The position numbers and the translations under genes are program-made. A stretch of 64,000 bases of DNA. It comes from Euglena gracilis (taxonomy: Eukaryota > Euglenida > Euglenophyceae > Euglenales). Location: positions 59,777,178 to 59,841,177 of the forward strand of contig CP154956.1 of assembly GCA_039621445.1 (NCBI GenBank), in the 5' to 3' direction. Numbering within the stretch: the first letter of the stretch is position 1; each line of letters begins with the position of its first letter. Below the pieces are notes generated by a model. It was not told where the DNA came from. It made no database searches and saw only the letters and a list, made by a program, of their open reading frames with translations. Shown here one piece after another: positions 33,545-43,994 of the stretch.

Positions 33545-33905
33545 TTAAGATTTGCTTTTATACAAAAATCGGCCAACACTAACAAATTCAGCAGGGGTGC
33601 CGGGCGGCTCGCTTCGCTCGCTCGCGCCCAGTGCCCTGCTAAATCTGTTAATGTCGGTCGATTTTTTAAAAACCCATTTGGTCTGGGCCCGACTCCTGTC
33701 TTGAATTTCATTCGACCGAAGCGCCTGGAAGGAAATATTGCCAAAAAAGTGGTTTTTTGGCCCATTAAAGGGCACCTGAATGGAAATTGACTGACCTAAA
33801 CGTGCGCCTGAATGGAAATCGACTGACCTAAACTGATTCCGATGTCTTGGAAATCGACCAACCTTTTTCATGACATTTTGTTCCATTTTGGGCATTTTTG
33901 GCAAT
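33545..33905. repeat. Foldback repeat with large hairpin, copy 1
   Basis: ACTAACAAATTCAGCAGGGG (33,574) and GTGCCCTGCTAAATCTGTTA (33,631) are inverse arms around a GGCTCGCTTCGCTCGCTCGC centre. The following CCGAAGCGCCTGGAAGGAA block recurs near 57,327. Relatives at 54,985-55,150 and, decayed, 44,780-44,900. Confidence 0.65.
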
Positions 33906-35980
33906 AGCAGTCAAACTTACAAAGGGACCCTACCCTGACCAAAGTGGATATGGCCCCTTGGTAAACTGATTAACGAGAATAGGAATCTCCAAGGGCAGGG
34001 TATCAGGTAAGCGTTGGTTTTGTACAGGGGGAAGGGATGGGGGCGGGGGAGGGGGGTCGATCCACCCTTTTGTCAATTTGTTGAAAAAAGTCAGATGAAA
34101 ATGCAATTTTGGGCATTTTTGAAGCCCCTCACAAAGTTTTGAAGTCCAAATGGGCTTGAACAAAATTGGGCGGGCAAAATCCACATCAAAATCCACTGAT
34201 TGGTGGACTGTTGCAGTTGTTTGAAGGTGCCCTTTTGGAGGGTCCTTTCGCAAATGGTGATGGGGAACTTGGGAGGTTTTCCCGAACCAGTTTTCCCGAC
34301 CCAGGCAGCAGTGTTTTCAATAAAAATGGTGGGGTCTACACAGAAGAGGAAAAATGTCTAAAGTGCTCCAGGATTCAGGGTCAAGCCAGGGTTGTTTGGT
34401 TAACCAACAGTCAGGGAATTACGACCCCTCCCCCAGTTAATCGACTTGTTGAGGAAGTCAACCAACAGTTAATTTTGAGGCTCAAAAATGCCAAATTTGG
34501 GGTTTGGTGATTCCTAATTTGGAGCTAAAACCTTGGGCAAGGTTTTAAGTGAGCAGGTAAGGGGGGGTCCCTCCTCCCCCGGGAGGGGGAGAGAACCTGG
34601 CGCGAAGCAACCCAGCACCCTTCCCTGGAAAGCCACTAGCCACTATGCATTTAAACAAAAATCCCAAATGCTGACTCTTGGGTCAAACTTTTTCCCATCC
34701 CAGCAGCCATGCTTTTTGCGTCAGTGTCCCAACCCTCATTGCTATGACTGTGGCAAAAACTCAATCTAAGTTGCATTTGTGTGCTTGCAGTTTGCCAGCA
34801 CCTTGAATGCATGCAGCTGCCAGGGGGGGGGGGACTGTTATTTGGATTTTTGGTGGGAAACCCGAGGGGGCGCTCCAATCTGGGGGGGGGGGTTGTTATT
34901 TGGGGGAGGGGCTTCTAATTGGGGGGGGGTTACAGATTGTTATGGTTGGTGAGAAAGCCCTGTGCTTCCATTTTTTATTCTTCTGCAGGTGTTGACTAAA
35001 CGCGATTTTTTTATTTTTTTGCAATTTTCCTGGATATTTGCTTTAAATATGACATTTACAGCTAAAACGTGAAAATAATGGCCACTGAGCCCAAATAATG
35101 GCCATGTTCCCCAAAGTGATGGCCACAAGACCTAGAAAAATGGCCATTTTTCTAAATTGAAACATATTTTCTAGGCCCGACGCCTGTCTTTCTTTTATTT
35201 CTACTGACTCCAACAGAATTTTTTTTTCAAGCTGAATTTGATTAGGTCAGTTTATTTCCATTCCATTGAGAAATCTGTTGCTGGTCAGATTGGGAATTTT
35301 TGGGAAATCTTGTATTTCCACTTTTTTCGACATATTTGATCCTATTGGGTTCTGGAAGCATTTTGGACCAGACAAGGGCTAAATTTTGCGGTCAGATGAT
35401 CACAGCTGGCTGAACTTAGGATGCCCGTTTCTTTTTCTGGAAGTTCAGAATAAAGCATTCTGCACCATTTGGCCAGATACAGTTGTCATCGCTGGTTGTC
35501 CGATAAGAGAAACATTCGTTTGAGGGGTGATGCCGCAACTAGTAAACCTATTTTCTGGGCCCGAAGCGTTGAAATTTTGTTGAAATTCTACTGACATTAA
35601 CAAAATTCTGTGTCGAAACAGACGGATACCGATCGTCTGAATTCAGTCTTAAATAAATAAAGTCAGGAATTTCAGTTTCATTGGTCAAGAATTTGGGGAA
35701 ATCTACACAGTGCTCCATCTGTTATTTTGTCTGTTGGAGTCGTACAGACCGGTCAAATGTTGGTGTTGATGCACAATAATTATCATAAATAATTAACATG
35801 GCAATTAATCAAGACACTCCTTGAAAGGATTGATAATTTTCATGAGGAATACATGAATGAGGATGTGAAATGAAGGACAGCATACATGAATGAGGAATGT
35901 GAATGAGCATGATCATTTTATTTAGAGATAGACAGATAGATGGATAGAGATAGAGATATGCAGATCTATATATAGCGAGC

Positions 35981-36040
<60 letters not shown>

Positions 36041-36360
36041 GATAGATGGATAGATAGATGGATAGATAGATAGATAGACAGACAGATATAGAGACATAGA
36101 GATGGAGATTATAGAGATAGAGATAGAAAGATTTTTGTTTATCTTTTAGCATTCTGGGGATGGAAATGGAAATAAAAAAAACCTGACTCAAATGGCCTCT
36201 TGTCAAGAACGAGGTTTTTTTTTAAATCATTTGAGGAAAACAGTCACCCAAAAAATGAGTACCTATGAATAATCAAAAAATGGATGTCTGATGAAACACG
36301 CCATTTCTCAATCTTGTCTGCTGAAACGTTTTGATTCAGCTTCATTTCATAAAAGGGGAT
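33906..36360. other. Gene-poor stretch with simple repeats
   Basis: 34,840-34,945 has G-run units with GTTATTTGGG, a family also seen at 58,110-59,025. 35,920-36,130 is a (GACA)n/(GATA)n tetranucleotide repeat. Nothing else is supportable; open frames over the tetranucleotide repeat are artefacts. Confidence 0.5.
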
Positions 36361-36369
36361 TTTAAAAAA

Positions 36370-36470
36370 GCAACTTTATCCCTGCTTGTGGCTCAGGAAG
36401 GGGCCACTTCTGAATGAGAAGGTTGCACATCGCATCGTGCTTGTGTCTGTCTTCGGCTGACATTGGCTGC
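36370..36470 (-). CDS. Likely cyclase last exon
   Basis: After acceptor GTTGTCTGCAG the frame reads MSAEDRHKHDAMCNLLIQKW, then PLPEPQAGIKL and a TAA. A His-x(5-7)-leucine helix leading to a Pro-rich turn fits the C-terminal region of this superfamily, but the phase with exon 4 does not match directly, so a small exon may lie between (36,600-36,740 is open). Confidence 0.45.
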
Positions 36471-39400
36471 AGACAACCAACGCAACCAGGAGCCAACACC
36501 GTGGAAAGAGCGAATGCGATTAACAAAAGCATAATGAACGGAATTGAAGAACAAAGCATTGAAGTACCGAGATCCATCCACATTCAATGCTCCTCAGTTT
36601 GTCCTCTGCCCGGGCACACATCTCTCACCCGGGGGGGGGGGGTTGCTGGGCTGCGCCACTTCTGGGGGGACCCCGACTGTGTTTGAGCTGGGCCGGGCTG
36701 GGTCGAAATCATACAACTGCCCAAAAAATGACCTGCAAAACACAGTGTTGAAAAAATGAGCATTCGTGCGTATGTGTGTGTGTGTGTGTGTGTGTGCATG
36801 CGTGCGCATGTGTTGCGTGTGGCACCAACTACATTTCATCCAGCCGAATTGCGCTTTTGATTTGCCTGGGTATGCCAAGGCGATGGGAAACATATGAGCA
36901 ACACAGCATCCCATATGCCACTCCCAATCCATGAGGAATGGTGCCATCACCATAAGCCTTCTCAATTGCATGACTGACTGTATGCCCGTACTCAAAAATC
37001 ATTCCAAATTTCTTCTCATATGCATCATCTGCCAGCACAGTCATTTTAGCTTTGATGCCCAGTTTGACCAACTGTTCCAATGCCTCATCTTCAAGATGAA
37101 ATGGTGCCTCCGAACCATCAGCTTTACGCTTTGATTGCCCTGATTTGGTCAAGGCGTCAATGAATCCCTCAGCATGCTCAGCTCCAAAGAAAGCTGAAGC
37201 CAGTGGCACGTCATCCAGCGTCTGCCAATATGCCAAGTGGACCCCCCCCCCAGGTGGGGGGTCTGGCAGCTGGGCCCCGGGCGGAAAATTGGCCATGCAG
37301 GTTGGGCCGACCTCTGGAGGTCGACAGAAATGGCCACTGTACCGCATTACCCCCCCCCTTTTCAAAGGACTTTTAACTACAGGTCGGGCCCTGGCATTTG
37401 CTTAAGGACCCCGGGGGGGGGGGGTGGCCGACCACCAATGGTCGCTAGCGACTAGTCGGTAGACTAGTCGGTACCGACCACCAAAAAGTCCATCACCAAT
37501 TTCTCGCTCGGGGCCCCGTTTTCCGCTGTGGTGGGCAGGGGGGGGTCGACCCCCCCACCGGGAGGACCCCCCCCACCAGGCCTTCCCGTTCTGCCCTGCT
37601 GGGTTGTCGTGTTGGGTCAGGTGCAGGCTTGTGCTTAGTCGGGTGCCCACCTCACGGGGGAGGTGCTTGGGGCAAGCACCCCAGAGCACCCGATCTGACC
37701 CCCCCCCAGGGGGGGTAGGGTTTTGGGGGGTGCCTGCCCATTGCAGGCACCCCCCTCCGACCCTTCGCCTCCGCCTTCGGCGCCGGGGTCCAGAAAAGGC
37801 CATTTTCAATGAAAATTTTCTTGGTTCCCCCAGGGGTGTGCCTGCTAGGGGCAGGCACCCGATAGCACCCACCCACCCCCTCCCCCCCCCCTGGTTGGTA
37901 AGCACAAGCATGGTCAGGTGGTGGGGGGGGGGGGGCGCTGAACTCTGGAGATTTGTCAGGAAAATACCATGCCCCCCCCCCGGAGCTATTTCCCATCCCC
38001 GGGACCCTTTACGGCCCAATGGGAACAGTACGAGCAGGCTTATGGCATTATTGGTATTATTTTTTTTGGCCATTTTATGCCATTTTGGTAATTTTGGGTG
38101 GTTTTCCACAATTTTTTGTGGACATTGTTGGTGTTTTTGGGCTATTTAAGGGAATTTCAAGCCATTTTAGGTCATTTTGGTTGCTTTTTGGGGTTTTTTT
38201 TGTGGCCCCAATGGATGCAGATATTGGACAAGATGCAGACACTGGACAAGATGCAGTGGATGCAGATATTGGACAAGATGCAGACATTTGACAATATGCA
38301 AATGATGGACAAGATGCAGATACCGGACGGGGGTCGGGCTGAGCGGGTCTCCTGCCAGGCGGGGTTTTCCTCTATTTTCGACGCAAAATTTTATGGACCT
38401 ATATTGACCCCCAAAAGTGGGTCCTCCTGAGCCTCCCCCCCCCCTGGACCCCCCAGGGTCCGGGCCCTCCTCCCCCCGGGGTCCAAAAAAAAAACCCCTG
38501 CCCAGGGGGTGTTCCACGCCAGGCTGGGTGAGTGGGTGGGCCGGGGGGTTTTAAAAAAGCCTGGTGAGCGCTGCTGACGAGCCCCTGTTTGCTGGGTCCA
38601 GCCAAAAAAAATTTTCCATGCAAAGTGACAAAATTTTTTTAAAACTGTGTTCAAAAATGGCCAAAAAATGATATTTAGGGGTCATCTGACCGGGTTACTT
38701 TGGCAATTTTGAAGTGGGAGGTGGGGTCCGACCCCCCCCCTGTCAAGGCTTCCCATCCATCCCTGATCAGGACCGATTTCAACCCAGTCAATATTACACC
38801 CATCTTGGCCATTTGGGATTAATTTTTGCTATTTTGGGGGCTATTTTGCACTGATTTGGGCAAATATTGGGCTAATTTGGGTCAAATGTGAGGGGGGGAA
38901 CAGCTCGGGGGGGGGGGACCTAGGTCCCCCCCACCTCTGGTCTCCAAAAATCCAGCATCGCTCAGCATCGCCCAGCATCATCAGAGGTGCTTGGCAAGGA
39001 CACACTAGGGGGGGGCACATCCATGACCCACGTAAATTTTATGAATGGCTGTGAGTGATCCTGGGCCACAAGAATCCATCCGCAAATGAACCACAAACTG
39101 TTGGGTGTTCAAAAGAGACAAAAGAGACAATGAACCGCAATTGAGGGGGGAGGTGCAAGTTGCGCAAATTGTGCAAAGCATTGGACAGGTGTGATGCATG
39201 AGTGACGTGGTGCATGTGTGAACGTGTGCATGTGCCCCCGCACGTGCGCAGGAGATCAGGCAAAATAAAATTTTAATTTATATTGTAAATAAAATTCACC
39301 GGGCATTCAAAGATTGTCAAAATAGTTTTGGTTCATTTCAAGGGAATTGTTCCATTCCTTGTGTAGGGTAGATTCGATTAATCGATGAGTCGACTAATTG

Positions 39401-42400
39401 TTTGTGGCCAGTAAAATGCACAATTTTGGCTGGCATGAGTGGCAAATGCATATTTCGGGGTGAAAATTGCTTAATTTCAGCACCTAATGCCTAAATTTGG
39501 TGTGCAAATGTTTCATGTTGGGTGCCAAATCTTAATTTCGGATGTTCGTTTTGAATTATCTTTCGAATTCTACAAGAGGGGCTACAATTTTGAGTCACTT
39601 GAAACCATTTCACACAATATTTGAGCCTTTTTTCGTCCATTATTTGGTAAACTTTGCCAGTGGGACACCAGCTGAGCATTTTTTAGTCATTTGAATTCTA
39701 TGTAGGCAATAACCGTTCACAATGGCTCTAGAATGAGCCCCCCAAAAAGGCTGAAATGGTCAAAATTTGTCAAAAAAGTCCAAAATCCAAAATTGACAAA
39801 AATTGACGAAAAATGACTTCAAATGGGCGAAAATGCAGCCTCCACCAACGATGAACATGACCTTGAAGGGAGATTGGCGGCGAAATTATTTTTGCATTGC
39901 AAGGCTGTGGCTCGGGTCATTTTCCTGTGAGTCACACGGCTGGCCGACGGCTGGACGACGGCGTGCTCCCCCTATATCAGAAAAGGGGGGGGGACGCCGG
40001 TTCTGTCCTGAACCCGGCGTCCTGCACGCCGGTTCCGTCCGAAGACGGAACCGGCGTCCGGGGACGCCGGGTTCAGGACAGAACCGGCCCCCCCCCCGCC
40101 CTTTTTAAACCGGCGCTCTAGGGACGCCGGGTTCAGGACAGAACCGGTGTCCCCAACATTCGGTCAAAGGACACTTCCAGGACCAATCTCCGACCACTGA
40201 TCTGCAATGTTACGCTGCCTTGGATTTCGCCAAATTCCGACGATCGCGAGCGTATCTCTGGCTGTGCCAATCGTTCAGGTAGAAACCCACTGCTCAATTG
40301 AAAGCTCTTTTCATCAGACGACTAGTCATCAGTCATGCCGCCTGGTGCTCTAATTTCATGTCACTGGGAAATCCTAATTTCACAATTCTTGTATCCCCTA
40401 GACCCCTCAGGTCGTCGATTCGAACAGAAAAATCCTTTCTGCATGGTTCATCATGCTTCTTAAACCAATCAGGACCAAAAATCGCCACAATTTCGACTAA
40501 GATTCTGGCCGATCCGACAATTGCGAGCGTATCTCGGGCTGCGTGCAACATCAGGGTACCAAGTTACCCCTCGATCGAAAGCCCTTTTCTACACACAAAT
40601 TGTGGCTGAGCCCAGATTTCAGCCTGAAAACGTGTTCAGCGAAGGGGGCCCCCTGAACACGTTTTCAGGCTGAAATCTGGGCTCAGCCACAATTTGTTTA
40701 AAAACATGTTCAGAGCCCGCCAATGCCTGCCCTGAAATTCGTGGTCATGATTCACGCAAGGGGTCAAAAACGCGAATTTGTGAAATTTGGACCCAAAAAA
40801 ACGGCGCCCTAATGGAAAACGTGCCTAACCACAGATGCCTTAATGGAAAAGTGTCATTATGCCACAGATGCCTCATTGAAAACGTGCCACCCCCCCCCTT
40901 TTTCCGCAGCCTTCCCACTATGGCTAAACGCACGGCAAACTTTGTGAATGGTCTTTTGCCACCTCCCCCTAGGACGGAACTGTTCCTGGCTGCTCTCGCG
41001 GTATACCAGCAAGATGCCAAGAAGCCGAAGGTTGACCCCCTTCATGGCACCTTGCTGGCACAGGGCAACAGGAAGAAAAAGTCCGGCTCCGTGGGATTTT
41101 CTTCTTTGCCATTCCCAAAAATCCAAATTGTGTGGAGCTGAACAAAGTTGTGTGTGAAGCCTGCGGTTTGGCATATCATTTTCATTGCCAAGATTTGCGG
41201 CGGCCACCAAAATATGGCTCTTTTTTGTGTAAAGCGTGTCGTGTTCCATGATGTCCGCCACTCCGTGTCGTTGTGCTCCAAGGCAACCTATGCTGCTGTT
41301 GCCAACTCTTATCCTGAGCTGGATGCTTTCTTTATGGGAGCTGGAACCCAGCCTGTTGTTCGATGAGGCGAGCGTCATTGAACAATGTGTCGCTCAACGT
41401 GAGCAGCAATCGGGAACTTTGTTCGTTTCGGGGAATCGTTTGGAGCCTTCTGTTATGTTGTAGAGTGCCCCCGACCCGCCTCACTCGTTGAGGACCACCC
41501 GGCCTCGCAACCGCCCGCTGATTTTTCGCGACAGCGTTTTTTGCTTTTTACTCAGGGTTGCCACAGATGCCCAAATGGAAAACGTGCCTGAACACAGATG
41601 CCTTAATTGAAAACGTGTCATTGCCACAGATGCCCTCATTGAAAACGTGTTCATGACCACAAATTTCAGGGCAGGCATTTGGCGGGCTGAACACGTTTTT
41701 AACAGACGGCCAGCGGTGGTCATCACATTTTTCCACGATGCACGGTACTCTTAATCCAAAACATTTTCACCAAAATTGGATATCCACCCCAACGGTCCCA
41801 AAATGGAAAATTTCATTGCGCCACATGATCAAAATAGTCATATCAGGGCATTTTGTCATTCCTAAAAAAAATGTCCAAAAGTGCCCCAAAATGGCTGTGA
41901 GGCCATTTTGGGGCACTTTTGGTGACATTTTTAGGAATGACAAAACCGGCATTAGGGACGCCGGGTTTTGGACAGAACCGGCGTCCCTAACCCCGGGTTT
42001 GAGGACAGAACTGGCGTCCAGAAAACCCGTGAGGGGGGACGCCGGTTCTGTCCTGAACCCGGCGTACCAAACGCCAGTTTGAGATATTTTCACGGTGCCT
42101 GGAGGGTGGGGGGGGAATTGTGACCTGAGATTGCACAATCTGTTTTGCCACAAGCTGTTTTGTTGACCAAACGCACCACTTGCTGCATTTTTTGCAAGTT
42201 CACCAAGGCCACTGAAAAGCTCTGCAGGAGGCAAGGTGCGGCAAAACGCAACGTCAATCAAGGACAAGATGGGTGCATAATAGCTCACTGCCAGCCTTTC
42301 TGTTGGACGACCCAAGAACACACCAACAGAAACCACCAAAAAACTCCAATCCTCCCCCCGAGCTTGGAGAGATGCAAAAAGATCTCCAAATGGACGTTCT

Positions 42401-43994
42401 TCGGATCCTTTTAAAAGTTATTTTTTTGGCAAAATGTGCTTGAAATCCACCATTTTTTTTGCGAACATCCGGATGCAGAAGTCTGGGGGGTGTGCCTACT
42501 TTGCCATGCCGAGGGTCCGACACCAGGGGAGGGGACCAGCATCTGGGACGTTTGTGGATAGCACTGTCCATGACCAGTGATGCAGACTGCATTGAACCCT
42601 CGTCCAGCGCTGAGGCTGACCATAAATTTTATATGGCAAAGCTGATAAACACTGTTATGCGACAGCCCTCCCCATACAATTGCTTACCGACCCCCGAGGG
42701 GGGGGGAGGGGGGGTCACTTCACTTTTTTAAAAACCAGTCAGTCACTCATTTTCAAAAAACCAGCCAGTCACTACCCCCCCCCCGGGGGGGGGGGGTCGG
42801 TCACTCAGAAAAACGGCCACTTTCCAGTCACTTTAGGCCATTTTAGGCCCAAAAATTTTTCCGGCGCCTTTGGCGCCGGGGTCACTCAAGCCACTTTTGC
42901 CCACTCCTGACCGACCCCCCCCGGGGGGGGGGGGGGGGGGGCCGGGCCAAAAACCAGTCAGTCACTTTGAAAAAACCAGTCACCCACCCCCCGGGGGGGG
43001 GGGGGGGGGTTGGTCAGTGCTTAAGCAATTGTCTGGCCCTCCCCCTTTCAGATTTCGCGCGACACCCAAAGGTTACTGGAAGGAAATGGGCCTCTGCTGA
43101 AACCGTAAATAATGAAAGTAATGTGAATTACAAGCACATTTGACTTGGCCCTGTCGATAAGTCTTGGAAACATTCAAATTCTCTGCGCCAAAAGGAACAA
43201 CAAAAAAAGGGATCCATCTTCCATGTGTAGTTTTAAACCTCAAACCGGTTCTTGTTCGCTACTCATCCGCCACCCCCCAAACGGCAGAGTCGAAAATTTT
43301 GGTTCTTGAAGGAATAGGGTTAGGGTAGGTTTCGGGTTGGGATTTAGGGTTAGGTGGCCTCGAGTAGCTAAGAAGTACCTTCAAACCTTTTCATTTGAAA
43401 TTCTTTTTAGAAAAAAAATTTGCAGTTCTTTTGCTTCCATTCCTTTCGTTTTTCAACAGAAATGCTGGATCCAATGTTGTTCTTGCGGCCCTGGAAGCAT
43501 ATTGAGGTCTTCAAAGAGGTCGTGACATCGTGCATGGCCAACAAGGTTGTGGGTAACTGGCAGGCTTCTGCTTTGAAGGGTAATTCAGGGCCAAAGCAAA
43601 GGCCTGGTTTCTGCACGTACTTCATTCCTCTGAAAACCATCGACGCCACCAGGCCCCCGACGTTCAACACCGCACCACCGCCCCACGTGACTATCACTGA
43701 GCGTTTTGTGGCCTTCGATGCAAACAACCATTGCACCAAGTCTGACATAACGTCCCAGGATTTGCAGGCGTCACCACACGGCACCAAATACTTCATCACT
43801 GATGGACCACACTCACTCTTTCTTAACCAATCGAAATAATTCCCATGCAGCTTTTCAACAGTTGCATCCGTAATTATAAAGAGGTTGTCGGCGTTGAGCG
43901 AAAGAAGCTGTTTGCAAACATCTGCCTCACAGTCTGTTCCAATGTAGCAGGGGACTGAGGCCTGAACCCCAAAGTTGAGGGTGGTGTGCTCCAT
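36370..43994 (-). CDS. Dehydroquinate synthase-like sugar-phosphate cyclase (DOI synthase-like), TE-filled introns
   Basis: Exon 1 starts at ATG 43,994 (MEHTTLNFGVQASVPCYIG) and ends near 43,458-43,466; exon 3 is 42,180-42,287; exon 4 is 36,833-37,193; a last piece lies near 36,370-36,470. The cyclase signature is clear: IITDATVEKLHG, then TWGGGAVLNVGGLVASMVFRG, LPTTLLAMHD, GRKNNIG, YYAPILSLIDVAF, LPPAELFSGLGELAKNA and EYGHTVSHAIE (Zn-binding HxxHAxE type). Asn follows the GGG motif, where dehydroquinate synthases have Asp, as in 2-deoxy-scyllo-inosose synthases. The family closes NAD-dependently a sugar phosphate into a carbocycle; the true substrate here is unknown. The 42,180/37,193 join is in phase (A plus CT gives Thr). 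The exon 1/3 join fits only with a GC donor at 43,466 or an unseen feature, and the last join is unresolved. Confidence 0.75.
36833..37193 (-). CDS. Cyclase exon 4 (metal-binding domain)
   Basis: 361 nt after acceptor GGCTTCAG, donor GTAGTT. Contains FGAEHAEGFIDALTKSG, LGIKAKMTVLADDAYEKKFG and FEYGHTVSHAIEKAYGDG, then GLGVAYGMLCCSYVSHRLG. The two His and Glu of the GHTxxHAxE block are zinc ligands or neighbours in the family. Confidence 0.85.
37210..38560. repeat. G/C-tract repeat cluster in cyclase intron
   Basis: Contains GGTCGGGCCGACC palindromes (about 37,295), an isolated MITE-like end CTGGCATTTGCTTAAGG at 37,391, ACTAGTCGG repeats, and a block CCTGCTAGGGGCAGGCACCC (37,837) that recurs near 61,308. 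A minisatellite at 38,215-38,330 (about 18-bp unit, GACAAGATGCAGATATTG) gives an artificial Asp-rich frame. Confidence 0.55.
38561..39985. other. Intronic stretch, nothing recognised
   Basis: 38,740-38,765 resembles a MITE end (GTCAAGGCTTCCCATCC). Otherwise no gene and no clear repeat edge. Confidence 0.4.
39986..40370. repeat. Palindromic 'GACGCCGGTTC' cluster and adjoining repeat
   Basis: Alternating GACGCCGGTTCTGTCC and its inverse occur five times at 39,990-40,150. The next 200 bp (CGAGCGTATCTCTGGCTG, AAAGCTCTTTTCATCAGACG) occur inverted at 57,000-57,200. A second partial copy lies at 40,500-40,600. Confidence 0.7.
40600..40700. repeat. Near-perfect ~100-bp palindrome
   Basis: ACAAATTGTGGCTGAGCCCA reads outward in both directions around a GGGGGCCCCC centre. 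The same palindrome stands at 52,525-52,640, again touching one end of the TTAA-type element. Confidence 0.9.
40702..41698 (+). mobile_element. TTAA-target element with PHD-type ORF, copy A
   Basis: TTAA on both sides (40,698-40,701; 41,699-41,702). Inverted ends AAACATGTTCAG...CTGAACACGTTT continue into GCCTGCCCTGAAATT-type inverse blocks, then into 32-bp repeats. Interior: MAKRTANFVNGLLPPPPRTE from ATG 40,920, then the second half of a PHD finger (VVCEACGLAYHFHCQDLRRP, stop near 41,250), then a module with FDEASVIEQCVAQR. The linker and first CxxC of the finger are lost. Confidence 0.75.
41700..42170. repeat. Intronic foldback repeats
   Basis: 41,880-41,945 is a palindrome (GTGCCCCAAAATGGC and inverse). 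41,945-42,075 is another GACGCCGG cluster. Confidence 0.6.
42180..42287 (-). CDS. Cyclase exon 3 (internal)
   Basis: 108 nt after acceptor GGCTGGCAG, donor GTGGTG. Reads SYYAPILSLIDVAFCRTLPP, then AELFSGLGELAKNAA: the conserved P-x-D-x-L-x-TLP...GLGE-K block between the NAD domain and the metal-binding domain. Confidence 0.75.
42673..43035. mobile_element. hAT-like MITE, 363 bp, TSD GCCCTCCC
   Basis: Ends CATACAATTGCTTACCGACC and inverse CAGACAATTGCTTAAGCACT; GCCCTCCC on both sides (42,665-42,672; 43,036-43,043). Central hairpin TTCCGGCGCCTTTGGCGCCGG (about 42,859). Sits in a cyclase intron. Intact relative of the split MITE at 17,171. Confidence 0.9.
43310..43360. repeat. Interstitial telomere-like repeat
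   Basis: AGGGTTAGGGTAGG and GATTTAGGGTTAGG within 40 bp, in a cyclase intron. Others at 32,577, 48,549-48,604, 49,969 and 50,431. Confidence 0.7.
43458..43994 (-). CDS. Cyclase exon 1, with a 54-bp in-frame insert
   Basis: NAD-binding N-terminal domain. Between GMKYVQ and LPTTLLAMHD there are 18 extra residues, made by a 46-bp CAGGC-ended element (43,561-43,606) plus one duplicated 8-mer. GT at 43,615-43,616 and CAG at 43,557-43,559 (minus strand) also frame a possible 60-nt intron. Protein spacing in the family fits the uninserted form. Confidence 0.75.

Noticed and set aside
35922-36206. Open frame over the GACA/GATA repeat
   Set aside because: Periodic Ser-Val-Cys-Leu translation of a tetranucleotide repeat.
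36594-36995. 133-codon minus frame over the cyclase exon 4 and a CA repeat
   Set aside because: The exon 4 frame is a different one and carries the conserved cyclase motifs; this frame runs through a microsatellite.
37953-38291. Asp/Gln-rich repeat protein
   Set aside because: Translation of a minisatellite with no homologous domain; repeat unit varies without respect to frame.
38356-38505. CAGG...CCCCTG pair as another MITE
   Set aside because: Ends pair weakly and flanks TCTCCTGC / CCCAGGGG do not agree.
40410-40440. GATTCGAAC resembling a tRNA T-loop
   Set aside because: No cloverleaf partner arms or acceptor stem around it.
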